Below, in pieces: positions 54,926-64,000 of a DNA stretch of 64,000 nucleotides. Location of the stretch: assembly GCA_018714685.1 (NCBI GenBank), contig DVNC01000028.1, positions 1 through 64,000 on the forward strand. Reading direction: 5' to 3'. This DNA is from Scatocola faecipullorum. GTDB taxonomy: Bacteria > Pseudomonadota > Alphaproteobacteria > RF32 > CAG-239. A program made the position numbers and the translations under genes. Under the pieces are notes generated by a model, which saw only the letters and a list, made by a program, of their open reading frames with translations, had not been told where the DNA came from and did no database searches. Positions within the stretch are counted from its first letter, which is position 1, and the number at the start of each line of letters is the position of its first letter.

Positions 54926-55804
54926 ATGTCTGGAAAAAAGGAAAAGCTTAAAAAAAGCAAGCCTGCCGAAAATTGCACTTTTCTGCCGCCGCGGGTTTCT
55001 GATGACGGGGCGGTTCGGCTGCCGGCCGTTAAACTGATTTATCTGCCTTTCGGAATTATGGTTGACAAATTTGTTTTGCTTCTGAAACTCGGCAGTTTTT
55101 ATGCTTTGCTGCTGAGCCTGGTTTCCTTTGTTTTCGGCTATGCTTATATTTGCAATTTGCCTTTGGTGCGTAATTTCCCTTGTGCCGTGGGGGGCAGTTT
55201 TTTGCCGCTTTATTTTTTGTTTAAATATGTTTTGCTGCTGGGCTTTGCCGTAAAGTGGTATCAAACGGCGTTTCTCGGCTGTACTCTGGGATGGAAGAAT
55301 ATTTTTCCCGTCTGCCGGCGTGATTTTCTGTCAATGGGACTGTTGGCCGGGTTCTTTTTGCTGAATCTGGCTCCCGTGTTGTCGTTTTACCTGCTGCTGA
55401 TTCGCGAGCCGAATCCCGACGCTGCGATAGAAGTTGCCTATTTTGCCTGTGTTTCGGTCGGTTTCTTGGTTCCTTTTGCGGTTATGCGTTTTTATTCGCT
55501 GTTCGGTCTGGCGGTTGAGGGTTGTCGCCTGCCTTCCTGGTCAGAGGTCTGGCAGCTCAGCCGCGGCAACACGTTGCGGATTCTGATTGCGCTGTTTTTT
55601 ATTTTCTTTCTGACGCTGTTTGCTTTTCTGAATTTTTATCTTTTGATGCGCGGCTATGAAACCCAAAGCACGCTCTGGCTCGGCATTTCGTCAGAATTTG
55701 TTTATGACCTGATGCTGTTGATGCTGCTGAGCCTGTTCGTCAATCACTGCTATATCCAGAAGTTGTTTATGTTTGGAGAGACTGTTAATGAAACCAATGA
55801 TTAA
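54926..55804 (+). CDS. hypothetical membrane protein, 292 aa (first of a related pair)
   Basis: About six transmembrane helices after a basic N-terminal tail. It starts three bases after dnaE and overlaps the next gene by 17 bases. The late segment VWQLSRGNTLRILIALFFIFFL resembles FDITSGNTVKIFLGLILSTF in the next protein, so the two look like paralogues. Function unknown. Confidence 0.65.
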   Translation: MSGKKEKLKKSKPAENCTFLPPRVSDDGAVRLPAVKLIYLPFGIMVDKFVLLLKLGSFYALLLSLVSFVFGYAYICNLPLVRNFPCAVGGSFLPLYFLFKYVLLLGFAVKWYQTAFLGCTLGWKNIFPVCRRDFLSMGLLAGFFLLNLAPVLSFYLLLIREPNPDAAIEVAYFACVSVGFLVPFAVMRFYSLFGLAVEGCRLPSWSEVWQLSRGNTLRILIALFFIFFLTLFAFLNFYLLMRGYETQSTLWLGISSEFVYDLMLLMLLSLFVNHCYIQKLFMFGETVNETND

Positions 55805-56612
55805 TCTGCCTTTCGGCGAAAGTCTGAAACGGACTTATCTGTATGTCTTTGCCAACTTCGGCAAGGCGATGAAAATCTGCTCTTTTTGGATTGTTTTGAT
55901 GCTGGCGGCCGATGTTCTGATGTCCTTTCCGTCCCAGTGTCGGGAAGGGCAGAATTGTATCGGCTGGCAGAGCAATGTCTCCATGCTGCTGTCGGTAATT
56001 GCCTCGGCAGCCGTATCGGTGTCTTTTGCACGGACGGTCATTTTGAAAGAGGAATATGACTGGTTCCGCATTTCGCTTGGCGGACGAGAATTAAAATATC
56101 TGCTGTTCAGCCTGCTTATCTTGCTGTTGATGTTGGCTGCTGCTCTGATTGTCGGCGTTGTCCTGGCCTGGCTTTGGCAAATGTTTAATCCCGGCAGTGT
56201 CGGCGTACGGCATCCGGGTTATCTCGGCACTTATTTTCTGTCGGTTCTGGTTATTGCCGCTTTTGCGTCACGGCTTTGTCTGGCTCTTTCGGCCGTAGCG
56301 GTTGACAATCGGGAAATCGGGCTGCGCAAAGCGTTTGACATAACCTCAGGCAATACCGTTAAAATTTTTCTGGGACTGATTCTTTCCACTTTTCCGGTTA
56401 TGGTGTTGCTGCTGCTGATCGGCAATCTGGCTCAGGGGATATTTGCCGACAGTTGGATGGGTAAATTTGTCGTTTCTGCGCTGGTTGTTTTTTTCTCGGC
56501 ACTGAATGCAGTGTTCAAATCCTGTTATCTGGCACATATTTACCAATATTTTCTTTATTTTTACAATCGCCGCCCGCAAGAGGAAAGTGCGGACAAAAGC
56601 CTGCTGGATTAA
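55788..56612 (+). CDS. hypothetical membrane protein, 274 aa (second of a related pair)
   Basis: About six helices; start ATG at 55788 behind GGAGAG. The loop SGNTVKIF near residue 180 matches a segment of the gene before it. Likely co-translated with it and perhaps part of the same complex. Family unknown. Confidence 0.65.
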   Translation: MKPMINLPFGESLKRTYLYVFANFGKAMKICSFWIVLMLAADVLMSFPSQCREGQNCIGWQSNVSMLLSVIASAAVSVSFARTVILKEEYDWFRISLGGRELKYLLFSLLILLLMLAAALIVGVVLAWLWQMFNPGSVGVRHPGYLGTYFLSVLVIAAFASRLCLALSAVAVDNREIGLRKAFDITSGNTVKIFLGLILSTFPVMVLLLLIGNLAQGIFADSWMGKFVVSALVVFFSALNAVFKSCYLAHIYQYFLYFYNRRPQEESADKSLLD

Positions 56613-56645
56613 AAAGAAAGGCGTTGTTAAACGCCTTTCTTTTTG
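56612..56645. terminator. bidirectional terminator
   Basis: AAAGAAAGGCGTT / AACGCCTTTCTTT around GTTA, between convergent genes; it overlaps the end of the DUF2207 gene. Confidence 0.8.
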
Positions 56646-58738
56646 CCTGTTTTACCAAAATATTCCGTCATCAGGTCAAGTTTGTAATAATCTTTGATTG
56701 CCGGGGCCGGTTCAAAAAATTCGGCCGTATCCAGCGCCAGAATATTGGCCTGCTGATTAAGAAAATCGCGGCCGAGCTTGATTGTCTCCGCATTGCGGAT
56801 AAGATATTCCCTGTACTGCTGGGCATCTTTGACATTGCTTTTGATAAGGCCGCTGCGTTTGGCGAAAACCGAAGTATAGGCGAAAATAACATAAACCGCC
56901 GCCAAAATCATTACCGCGGAAACCAGATGCAGATACGCGCTCATTACCAGAACTGAAAAGGCTATGATAATAACGGCAAAAACTTTTCCGAGGAACCCGA
57001 GCCAACGGTATTTGAATTTAGTTTTCAATACCCACAGATAAAACGCGATGGTAACCGTGCAGGCGGTCAGCACGGCAAAAGCCTGTCCGCTGTTGATGTT
57101 GAGCAGGGCCATGGCCGCTTCGGCAACCAGCAGCATGCCTATGCTGAAAAGCAAATAACCGATATTGAGCTTGAGTGCCAGCTGTTTGACTTTTCGCAGG
57201 GTGTTGGCTTCAACTTGCTTATAGGCCCGTTTCAGTTTCAGCTGATTGGCCGCGTTCAGCGCCAGCACGGCTTCGCTGCGTGAAAACAGGGCGTTTACGG
57301 CTTTGCGTTCTTTTCTTTCCAGCGATGAGAGATTATCGGTCCGTTTGACCAGCAGAATATCTTTGTCGCCGCGCTGAATGTCAATGATGTTTTTGCGGTA
57401 AAGCTCCAAAAGAAAGGCCGCAAAGGAAATCTTGTCAAACACGCCCATGGCCAGATAACGCATCAGCGGTGCCCCGCGCTTGAAGCTGTTGCTGTTTTTG
57501 AGATTGTTTTTGGCAATGTATTTCCATGACAGGTAATAAGAAATCAAAATGCTCAGCAGACCGACTGTTGCAACAAGAATGTCGCCGTAGTCTTCCAAAA
57601 ACCATGTCAGCCGGCGGTTCCGATCTGCCGGAACAAAATCGGTTTTCGGCAGGGCGACAATCACATGCATTCCTTCACCGATATACAACGGAACCAAAGC
57701 CGCAAAACCCAAAACGTTTTCATGCTCGCTCATCATGGTTCCGGCACTGGTCAGCTCATCCGGATAGCCCAGAAACACCAGAGAACTGAGCGGCTTGCTG
57801 CTGCCGGGCAGGCGGATGGAAACCATTGCTTTGCCGATAATCAGATTCCAGCGGCTTCCGGTGGCGTCCCAGTAAAACTCGTTAAAGTCGTTGTATTGCC
57901 ATAACTGCCGGTCAACCAGATATTGGAAATTATAGGTATAAACACCCGGCTCCAGTGTGTATTCTTCCTCCGGCACAATCACATAGCTGTCGCTTTCTTC
58001 AATAATTTTGTGGGGAACCTCCTGACCGTTAATGCTGACGGAAGCCAGATTTAAATCGATTTTGTTGGATACCCCCTCGCGGGAAGTGGATATTTTCGGA
58101 ATAATCCGGGACAGGCCGTTTTTGAGCTTTTTACCTGCCGCCACCACGACGGCCGTATCATTGATGCTGGCGGTGCCGTTCGGCAGAATTTCAATCTGAG
58201 TGGAAAAGTACGGAATATGTTCCTGAGCCGGAACCAAAGTCCTTTCTCCGCCCGGAAACTCAACCGTCACCACCGGAAAATCAGGCGCCTGAAACTGCTG
58301 CATATCGTCCTGCTTAAGTTCAATATAGCGGGTGCCGCTGCTTTGGGCGTCACCGCGCGGACGGGTATCGCCTGAAGAAATGCGGTTGATAGCTTCATCG
58401 TAAATCCGTTCAAAAAAAGATTTGTTTTTTTCATTCATCTTGGCGATGTAGTCATCGCTGTGCTGCATATTGACCGAGGAGGGCTTGTCCATGGAATCCG
58501 TCGGTCCCAGATTGGAAATGGTTGCTTTTTTCAAACGCTCCATAATATATTTTTCCATGGCGCGGGTATCACGCGGGTCGGGAGAGTCGTCTTCCGGCGG
58601 CGGAGGGGGCAGATTGTCTTGCGAGGCTTTGTAAGCCTGGGCGGCTTCCATGTCTTCAAAAGCGACGGTTTTGGCCGAGGCGTCGATAATTTGCCAGCCG
58701 ATGATACTGAAACAAATCGTAAGAAAAAGTTTTTTCAT
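56627..58738 (-). CDS. DUF2207 membrane protein
   Basis: A 703-aa protein: signal peptide (1-22), a Pro-rich, Asp-rich stretch (PPPPPEDDSPDP), a periplasmic beta domain (about 165-365) with the DUF2207 pattern ending in YYWDATGSRWN-like EFYWDATG, then five to six helices in the C-terminal half. Function of the family is unknown. AGGGCAGG precedes the ATG. Confidence 0.82.
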   Translation of the reverse strand: MKKLFLTICFSIIGWQIIDASAKTVAFEDMEAAQAYKASQDNLPPPPPEDDSPDPRDTRAMEKYIMERLKKATISNLGPTDSMDKPSSVNMQHSDDYIAKMNEKNKSFFERIYDEAINRISSGDTRPRGDAQSSGTRYIELKQDDMQQFQAPDFPVVTVEFPGGERTLVPAQEHIPYFSTQIEILPNGTASINDTAVVVAAGKKLKNGLSRIIPKISTSREGVSNKIDLNLASVSINGQEVPHKIIEESDSYVIVPEEEYTLEPGVYTYNFQYLVDRQLWQYNDFNEFYWDATGSRWNLIIGKAMVSIRLPGSSKPLSSLVFLGYPDELTSAGTMMSEHENVLGFAALVPLYIGEGMHVIVALPKTDFVPADRNRRLTWFLEDYGDILVATVGLLSILISYYLSWKYIAKNNLKNSNSFKRGAPLMRYLAMGVFDKISFAAFLLELYRKNIIDIQRGDKDILLVKRTDNLSSLERKERKAVNALFSRSEAVLALNAANQLKLKRAYKQVEANTLRKVKQLALKLNIGYLLFSIGMLLVAEAAMALLNINSGQAFAVLTACTVTIAFYLWVLKTKFKYRWLGFLGKVFAVIIIAFSVLVMSAYLHLVSAVMILAAVYVIFAYTSVFAKRSGLIKSNVKDAQQYREYLIRNAETIKLGRDFLNQQANILALDTAEFFEPAPAIKDYYKLDLMTEYFGKTGKKKGV

Positions 58739-58828
58739 AAAAACCTGCCCTCTGTTAACAAATAAAACATATTTGCTAGTATAGATTACAGTTATTAAGA
58801 AAAGATAAAATTTTAAGGAGACCAGACT

Positions 58829-59563
58829 ATGACAAAACCCGCAATTGCCGCCGTAATTTTAGCCGCCGGCAAAGGAACCCGGATGAAATCCGATCTGCCG
58901 AAAGTAATGATGCCTCTCTGCGGAAAGCCGATGATTCGCTATCCGCTGGAAACGCTGGAAAAAATGGGCGTTGAGAAAATAGTGGTCGTCACCGCTCCCG
59001 ACGGTGATCTGGTGCGGCAGGAGGTTGCCCCCCATGAAAGCTGCATCCAGCGTGAACAGCTCGGCACCGGACATGCGGTTCTTTCCGCCAAAGAAAAGCT
59101 GGGCAATTTTGACGGGGCCGTCCTGGTTATTTTCGGAGACAGCCCGATGGTTACCGAGCAGACTTATCAAACGGCGGTTGACAAGCTGAACGAAGGCTAT
59201 TCGATTGTCGTTTTGGGCTTCCGCCCCGAAGATGCCGCCCGTTACGGACGTCTGGTGGTTGAAAACGGCGAACTGAAAAAAATTGTCGAATTCAAAGATG
59301 CCTCGGATGCCGAAAAAGCGATTAACCTGTGCAATTCGGGCTGTATGTGCTTTGCCGGAAAAACCATGTTTGAAATTTTGGAAGCCGTCGGTAATGAAAA
59401 TGCCGCCGGCGAGTATTATCTTACCGATGCAATTGCCATTGCCCGCGCCAAAGGGCTGAAATGCGCGGTGGTTGAATGTTCGGCTGAAGAAGTTGCCGGA
59501 GCCAACACCCGCGAAGAACTGGCATTGCTGGAGAGTTTTTATAAACAACGTAAGGCCGGTTAA
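58829..59563 (+). CDS. GlmU-type uridylyltransferase domain without acetyltransferase
   Basis: A 244-aa nucleotidyltransferase matching the N-terminal half of GlmU: AAVILAAGKGTRMKSDLPKV, QLGTGHAVLS, FGDSPMVT, YGRLVV, IVEFKDASDAE and a closing AGANTREELA. It should join UTP and GlcNAc-1-phosphate. The left-handed beta-helix half for acetylation is missing, so acetylation would need another gene. AAGGAG precedes the ATG; the next gene overlaps the stop. Confidence 0.85.
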   Translation: MTKPAIAAVILAAGKGTRMKSDLPKVMMPLCGKPMIRYPLETLEKMGVEKIVVVTAPDGDLVRQEVAPHESCIQREQLGTGHAVLSAKEKLGNFDGAVLVIFGDSPMVTEQTYQTAVDKLNEGYSIVVLGFRPEDAARYGRLVVENGELKKIVEFKDASDAEKAINLCNSGCMCFAGKTMFEILEAVGNENAAGEYYLTDAIAIARAKGLKCAVVECSAEEVAGANTREELALLESFYKQRKAG

Positions 59564-60069
59564 TGGGGTTTGTCAGACAGCATTGGTTCGGGTTCATCGT
59601 CACGCTGGTTTTGTTGCTCAGCGCGCTGCTGTTTCTGATTGTGCTTTTTTCGCCTCGGCAGGATAATCAAAAACGCGGTTTTATTCCCTGTACCGAAACC
59701 ATGGCTGCCGCGCTGTACGATTGTCGCGGGCGCAGTTTCTGCATGCTCGGCGCGATTTTGGAAAACAGCCGCTGCGACGCGGCAGTGGTGCTTACCGGTC
59801 TGGGCGACTGGGTTAAGGGAAAACAGCCGTCACCTTGGAGCAATTACTTCTTTACGCCGGACTTGGAACCGGAGGAAGAGCTGGCTCCTGAGGTTCAGGA
59901 GTTTTATCAGGACAATCCGAACCTGCGTCGGGATATGAAACAGCTAGAGGCAATGCACGAACAGCTGCTTAAAAATCAGGTTGCGGACGGCGGGGAGGCG
60001 GCGGAGCTTCCCTCGCCGCAGCAGCCGCAAACACAACGGAAGGAAACAAACGAAAATGTCGGAAAATAA
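59563..60069 (+). CDS. hypothetical single-TM protein, 168 aa
   Basis: One N-terminal helix (8-30), four cysteines in residues 43-71 (IPCTE, YDCRGRSFCM, SRCDA), then an acidic helical tail. The ATG overlaps the GlmU-like stop and the tail overlaps the pepF start by 14 bases, showing a tightly coupled three-gene unit. Function unknown. Confidence 0.6.
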   Translation: MGFVRQHWFGFIVTLVLLLSALLFLIVLFSPRQDNQKRGFIPCTETMAAALYDCRGRSFCMLGAILENSRCDAAVVLTGLGDWVKGKQPSPWSNYFFTPDLEPEEELAPEVQEFYQDNPNLRRDMKQLEAMHEQLLKNQVADGGEAAELPSPQQPQTQRKETNENVGK

Positions 60070-61849
60070 ACCAACGCTTCCCGCATGGGATTTGAGCGAT
60101 ATGTATAAGGGGATTGATGACCCGCAGATCGCCGCAGATATGGAAAGCTACCGCAAAACCGCGGCTTCTTTTGCCCGAAAATATAAAGGCCGCCTGGCCG
60201 GTCTGTCGGCGGAAGAATTTGCCCGGGCGCTCGAAATTTATAATAAGCTTTCGGAAATGGCCGGCCTGCTGGGCGGTTTTGCCTACCTCAATATGTGCAC
60301 CCAGATGAAAAATAAAGAAGCGATGGCTTTTTTCCAGAATACCAGCGAAAAGCTGACCGATTACGGCAAACCGGTCATCTTTTTTGAATTGGAATTAAAC
60401 CGTCTGCCGGCCGCCACATTGAAAGAATGGCTCAAAAATAAAAAAGTTGCTTTTTATAAACCGTTTATCATGCGGGCGCAGCGGTTTAAAAAATATGATC
60501 TTCCCGAGGCCGTGGAAGAAGTCTTTGTCGAGAAATCGGTTACGTCGTCGGAGGCGTGGGTCCGCTTTTATGAGGAAACGTCTTCCCGTTTGGAATACAC
60601 GGTTGACGGACAAAAATACAACGATGCCGAAATAACCAAGCTGCTGTTGGATAAAGATGCTGAAGTTCGTGAAAAAGCCGGACGGGAAATCTGCCGCGTC
60701 AGCAGCGAAAATGCACCGTTTATGAGCTTTGTTTACAATATGGTGGTTAAAGACAAGGCCATTTCCGATATGAAACGCGGCTTTAAAACACCGGTTTCCG
60801 GACCGAACCTCGGTGAAGACGTTAAAGATGTCACGGTTGAAACACTGGCACAGACCGTCCGCGACAATTACGGGAAAATCGCTCATCGCTTTTATAAACT
60901 TAAAGCCAAATGGCTCGGTGTTGACAAGCTTAAGTACTGGGACCGCAACGCGCCGCTGCCGTTTTGCGATGATCGCCGTTATTCCTGGGAAGAGAGCGTT
61001 AAAATTGTTTTGGACGCTTATAATGAATTTTCGCCCAAGCTCTATGATATTGCCCGCAATTTCTTTGATCATCCGTGGATTGACGTTCCCCCGCGCGACG
61101 GCAAACGGGGAGGGGCTTTTGCCTCCGGTCCGGTCAACAGCCGTCATCCTTATCTGTTTTTGAACTTTGTCGGCAAACAGAATGATGTTCTGACGCTGGC
61201 ACACGAGCTCGGCCACGGCTGCCACATGATGACCCGCCGTAAAAACGGCGACCTGAATGAAACCAGCCGTATGACCACCGAGGAAGTTGCATCGGTCTTC
61301 GGCGAGATGATGACGTTTCAGTCATTGTTGAAACAGACAGCCGATGATAAGGAAAAGCTCTGCCTGATTGCCGGAAAGGTCAGTGATATGATTAATACGG
61401 CCGTCCGCCAGATTGCTTTTCATTTCTTTGAAACCCGGGTGCATAACGAGCGCCGCGAGGGTGAACTCTCCGCCGACCGTCTCGGTGAAATCTGGCTTGA
61501 GGAAATGCGCGCCGCGCAAGGCCCTTATGTGGAAATGGGCGATGAAAATGCGCAGATATGGTCACAGGTCGGACATTTCTTCTTCCGTCCGTTCTATGTC
61601 TATTGCTACTCTTTTGCCGATTGTCTGGTTAATTCGCTTTATCAGGTTTATCAGGAAGGAAATGTCAAGGACTTTCCTGACAAATATCTGGATATGCTGT
61701 CAAAAACGGCCATAACCGATTATGATAAACTGCTCAAACCTTTCGGACTGAATCCGGATGACCCGGCTTTCTGGAATAAAGGGCTGGGGCTGATTTCGCA
61801 TTATATCGACGAATTGGAACGCCTGGATAAAAAAGTCTTCGGCAAATAA
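60056..61849 (+). CDS. pepF: M3-family oligoendopeptidase (PepF)
   Basis: A 597-aa zinc metallopeptidase. The catalytic HELGH is at residues 383-387 (LAHELGHGCHMM), with the second-ligand Glu in ETSRMTTEEVASVFGE. Cleaves short peptides in the cytoplasm. The ATG at 60056, behind GGAAGGAAA, was preferred over an earlier in-frame start. Confidence 0.94.
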   Translation: MSENKPTLPAWDLSDMYKGIDDPQIAADMESYRKTAASFARKYKGRLAGLSAEEFARALEIYNKLSEMAGLLGGFAYLNMCTQMKNKEAMAFFQNTSEKLTDYGKPVIFFELELNRLPAATLKEWLKNKKVAFYKPFIMRAQRFKKYDLPEAVEEVFVEKSVTSSEAWVRFYEETSSRLEYTVDGQKYNDAEITKLLLDKDAEVREKAGREICRVSSENAPFMSFVYNMVVKDKAISDMKRGFKTPVSGPNLGEDVKDVTVETLAQTVRDNYGKIAHRFYKLKAKWLGVDKLKYWDRNAPLPFCDDRRYSWEESVKIVLDAYNEFSPKLYDIARNFFDHPWIDVPPRDGKRGGAFASGPVNSRHPYLFLNFVGKQNDVLTLAHELGHGCHMMTRRKNGDLNETSRMTTEEVASVFGEMMTFQSLLKQTADDKEKLCLIAGKVSDMINTAVRQIAFHFFETRVHNERREGELSADRLGEIWLEEMRAAQGPYVEMGDENAQIWSQVGHFFFRPFYVYCYSFADCLVNSLYQVYQEGNVKDFPDKYLDMLSKTAITDYDKLLKPFGLNPDDPAFWNKGLGLISHYIDELERLDKKVFGK

Positions 61850-61852
61850 GCC

Positions 61853-61881
61853 AAGCCCCTCTTGCGAGGGGCTTTTCTTTG
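61853..61881. terminator. terminator after pepF
   Basis: AAGCCCCTC / GAGGGGCTT around TTGC, followed by TTCTTT. Confidence 0.85.
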
Positions 61882-61922
61882 TTTGCAAACAATGTCCTTG
61901 GCAGAGAAACGCTGATAAATCC

Positions 61923-62723
61923 TTACTCCCGCCGCGGCGCATTATAGCGTCTGTATGCGTCCTGCGTTTCCTGTTTGACTCTTTCCAGATAATGGGCGGA
62001 AGATTCCGAAGAACCGTGATAAGCCAGCGAGAAGTTTTGCACCAGAAAACCGAACGGATTGGCAATGGCGTCTTCGCGTTTGGCAAACGGGATACGTACA
62101 TAGGTAATGCGCATGGTAGCCCGCCAGATGCTGGTGGTCGGTTTGTCTGAACCGGGCAGATAGTCCATTGTGCGGAACTGTACCTGCCACAGGCCTAAAG
62201 CCGCCGGTTTGATCCAGTCGATTTCCACGTCGCGCTGTAACGATTTCTGCCTGAACTGCATAATGCTGTAAGCCACGTCGTTTTCACTGAATTCACGGAA
62301 CACGGCCGGCGACGAATACCAGTAAATTGTCGAGCCGGGACCCCAGCGGGTAACCAGTTCGTCATAATCTGAGCTCACCAGATAGCGTAGCAGAATATAT
62401 TCGGTAATATGCTGCTCGGTAATCAAATCCGAAACCGGAAAGTTGATTTCCGCCGGCTGCACCTGCTCCAGCATGCTGAAATATTTGTTGATCTGAAACA
62501 GCTTGGGCTGTACCGTCCGCTGCGGCAGCAGCAGATAGATTGTTGCGGCCAGCATCATGTTCAGGCAGATGCTCAGGCAGGCCAGAATAACCAAAACCCT
62601 TGAGGTCCACAGATAACGGCGTTCGGGCATGGCGTTGACATGCACCCGTTCCGGATAAAAGCCGAGCTGGTCGGGGCTCTGCTTTTCCTTGTATTTGAAG
62701 ACCGTATTAAAAATTTCTAACAT
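61923..62723 (-). CDS. VirB8-like type IV secretion protein
   Basis: A 266-aa inner-membrane protein with one helix (about 40-66) and a periplasmic NTF2-like domain. The C-terminal NPFGFLVQNFSLAY segment is the VirB8 signature region (NPLGF-type). It lies alone here; no other vir or tra gene is in view. Other parts may lie beyond the right edge or elsewhere. Confidence 0.72.
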   Translation of the reverse strand: MLEIFNTVFKYKEKQSPDQLGFYPERVHVNAMPERRYLWTSRVLVILACLSICLNMMLAATIYLLLPQRTVQPKLFQINKYFSMLEQVQPAEINFPVSDLITEQHITEYILLRYLVSSDYDELVTRWGPGSTIYWYSSPAVFREFSENDVAYSIMQFRQKSLQRDVEIDWIKPAALGLWQVQFRTMDYLPGSDKPTTSIWRATMRITYVRIPFAKREDAIANPFGFLVQNFSLAYHGSSESSAHYLERVKQETQDAYRRYNAPRRE

Positions 62724-62861
62724 CTTGAAAATTTAACCTCAAGTTAAGCCTCACCATGTATTCTATACATGAAAGTGGAATAAAATCAAATAAATACTGT
62801 TCAGATTCGAAATCTTGATATAATGATAATAACATAGAGAAGTATATAAAGGGTTTATGTT

Positions 62862-64000
62862 ATGAAGAAAATTTTATTGTCGGTCGTTGGCGCGGGTTTG
62901 GCGCTGACCGCCTGCATGAGCAATGACAACGGCTACAACGGAAACGGAACGCCCCCGGCCTATTACACCGACTGGGACCGGGCCGTCCGCGTAGATGTTG
63001 ATATGCAGAATATGTATGTCGGCACGCCGCAGAAAATTGAAAAGCCGATTGACATGTATATGGCCATGGCTCTGGCATTAAAATATAACTATACCCGCCG
63101 CCTGATCTCCTATCAGCAGAGCTTGATTGAAGCGGGAAAGGTTCCGACTGACAAACTGAGCGAGATTGCCAGCCATGCCGGTTATGACAATGCCACGCTC
63201 AACACGCGCATGAGCCCTGATTTGAAAGTTGCCTGGAACGTGCTCGACATTTCGACCGTTTATTATCAGAACATTGATCCTACCTATAAAAATGGTGTTG
63301 CCACCGAGCAAAGCCGCAAAGTTATCCATAACATTCTGCAGGAAACCCGCAGCCTCTACTGGCAAAGCCTGGCTGCTCAAAAACTGATTCCCGTTATCGA
63401 CGACATGACCGAGTATATGACGCTTGAGGTGGATGAAATGAACGCCCGAGCCAAAGAGCTGGCGGAACAGGGAAAATACCTGACCACCGAGGAGCTTCAG
63501 AAAAAACGCGATTATATGGAAGCGGTCAAAAAGGCTTCGGATCTGCGCCGCAAAATGGAAACCGCCGAAACCCGGCTGGCTTCATTAATGGGATTTCATC
63601 CTTCTACCGAATTTAAGCTGGTCGGTTCCGAATACGGCAATTTTGAACTGCCGGCGCTTAAAAACGAGCTGGCGCAGCTGGAATGGCTGGCTCTGACCAA
63701 TCGTCCCGAAATGCGTGCCCATGATTTGTCTGCGAATGTCGAAGATTTGAAAATCGTGGTCAAAGGATTTAAAGAACCGGAACTGAACAAATATAAAAAT
63801 GACCCCAACTATTACAACCGCCTGTGGTCAAAACAGGCGCAGCAGGTCAGCATGACGGTAATGGAAGACGTGCGCAATCCCAAAATCAGCGAGCTGAACG
63901 ATTTGCGCCGCCAAAGAATGACCAATCTGATCATCAGTCAGGTTTATGTGGCTTGGGCGCGTTATACCTCTGCGGTTGAAGACTATCAGATTAATATGGA
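62862..64000 (+). CDS. TolC-like outer-membrane lipoprotein, partial
   Basis: An open frame runs to the window end (379 codons so far). It has a lipobox LTAC (Cys at residue 18) and long helical repeats typical of TolC/outer-membrane efflux proteins (for example ALALKYNYTRRLISYQQSL and VYVAWARYTSAVEDYQ). It is divergent from the VirB8-like gene. The end of the gene is outside the window. Confidence 0.78.
   Translation, partial: MKKILLSVVGAGLALTACMSNDNGYNGNGTPPAYYTDWDRAVRVDVDMQNMYVGTPQKIEKPIDMYMAMALALKYNYTRRLISYQQSLIEAGKVPTDKLSEIASHAGYDNATLNTRMSPDLKVAWNVLDISTVYYQNIDPTYKNGVATEQSRKVIHNILQETRSLYWQSLAAQKLIPVIDDMTEYMTLEVDEMNARAKELAEQGKYLTTEELQKKRDYMEAVKKASDLRRKMETAETRLASLMGFHPSTEFKLVGSEYGNFELPALKNELAQLEWLALTNRPEMRAHDLSANVEDLKIVVKGFKEPELNKYKNDPNYYNRLWSKQAQQVSMTVMEDVRNPKISELNDLRRQRMTNLIISQVYVAWARYTSAVEDYQINM

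Noticed and set aside
1..64000. CRISPR arrays
   Set aside because: No regularly spaced direct repeats with unique spacers were seen.

Overview
The window reads as chromosome of an alphaproteobacterium, probably an uncultivated host-associated or gut type. Supporting signs are the SUF-only Fe-S operon, a DnaE1-type Pol III alpha, an HTH-plus-anchor RodZ-like gene, PTS-Ntr enzyme I, a yejAB fragment, an AmmeMemoRadiSam fusion and a chromosomal VirB8-like gene. The taxon call is an inference from gene content. Most of the sequence is moderately GC-rich. One AT-rich accessory block (about 15.8-19.6 kb) stands out beside a tRNA-Thr gene.

Layout. 1-2.3 kb: the end of a Cys-rich protein, a degenerate NlpD-like LysM/M23 lipoprotein and a PAS plus degenerate-GGDEF protein. 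2.4-12 kb: a long suf operon (sufB, a 52-aa ORF, sufC, sufD, sufS, a DMT transporter, a MIP18/SufT-like gene, sufE), then a divergent succinyl-CoA-synthetase-like pair and comF. 12-15.4 kb: Nudix, an anchored small protein, an XRE regulator, a structured non-coding element, murA and a 59-aa ORF. 15.4-19.7 kb: accessory block with a PEGA-like lipoprotein, a small membrane protein behind a 15-bp hairpin, a 134-aa ORF, a ClpP/SppA-fold serine protease with a coupled 64-aa partner, a 443-aa membrane protein and tRNA-Thr(GGT). 20-25.5 kb: two META-type lipoproteins, serS, a tandem HD-domain protein and a 609-aa protein with a CHAP-like C-terminus. 25.7-30 kb: yejB, yejA and a two-TM protein. 30-38.7 kb: accA, rmuC, ihfB, lapA, accD, a HAD phosphatase, glgX and a Memo-AMMECR1 fusion. 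38.7-44.4 kb: a DPP III (M49) gene with an in-frame amber codon, sdaA, two small ORFs, an orphan degenerate DEAD-box half, an isochorismatase and a cupin. 44.4-55 kb: ptsP, rodZ-like, ispG, hisS, prfA and dnaE. 55-64 kb: two related membrane proteins, DUF2207, a GlmU-like uridylyltransferase lacking its acetyltransferase half, pepF, a VirB8-like protein and a TolC-like lipoprotein cut by the window end.

How genes work together. The SUF genes form a full Fe-S assembly set: the SufBC2D scaffold, the SufS-SufE sulfur donor pair and a SufT-like maturation factor. Users of Fe-S clusters in the window include SdaA and IspG. AccA and AccD form the carboxyltransferase half of acetyl-CoA carboxylase. 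IspG, HisS and PrfA are tightly packed housekeeping genes.

The most unusual items are the SucCD-like pair, in which the alpha subunit has lost the phosphohistidine and its partner glutamate; the AT-rich protease/small-partner cassette bracketed by an imperfect 50-bp repeat; the promoter-to-terminator structured element at 13.64-13.84 kb; and the amber-interrupted DPP III gene.
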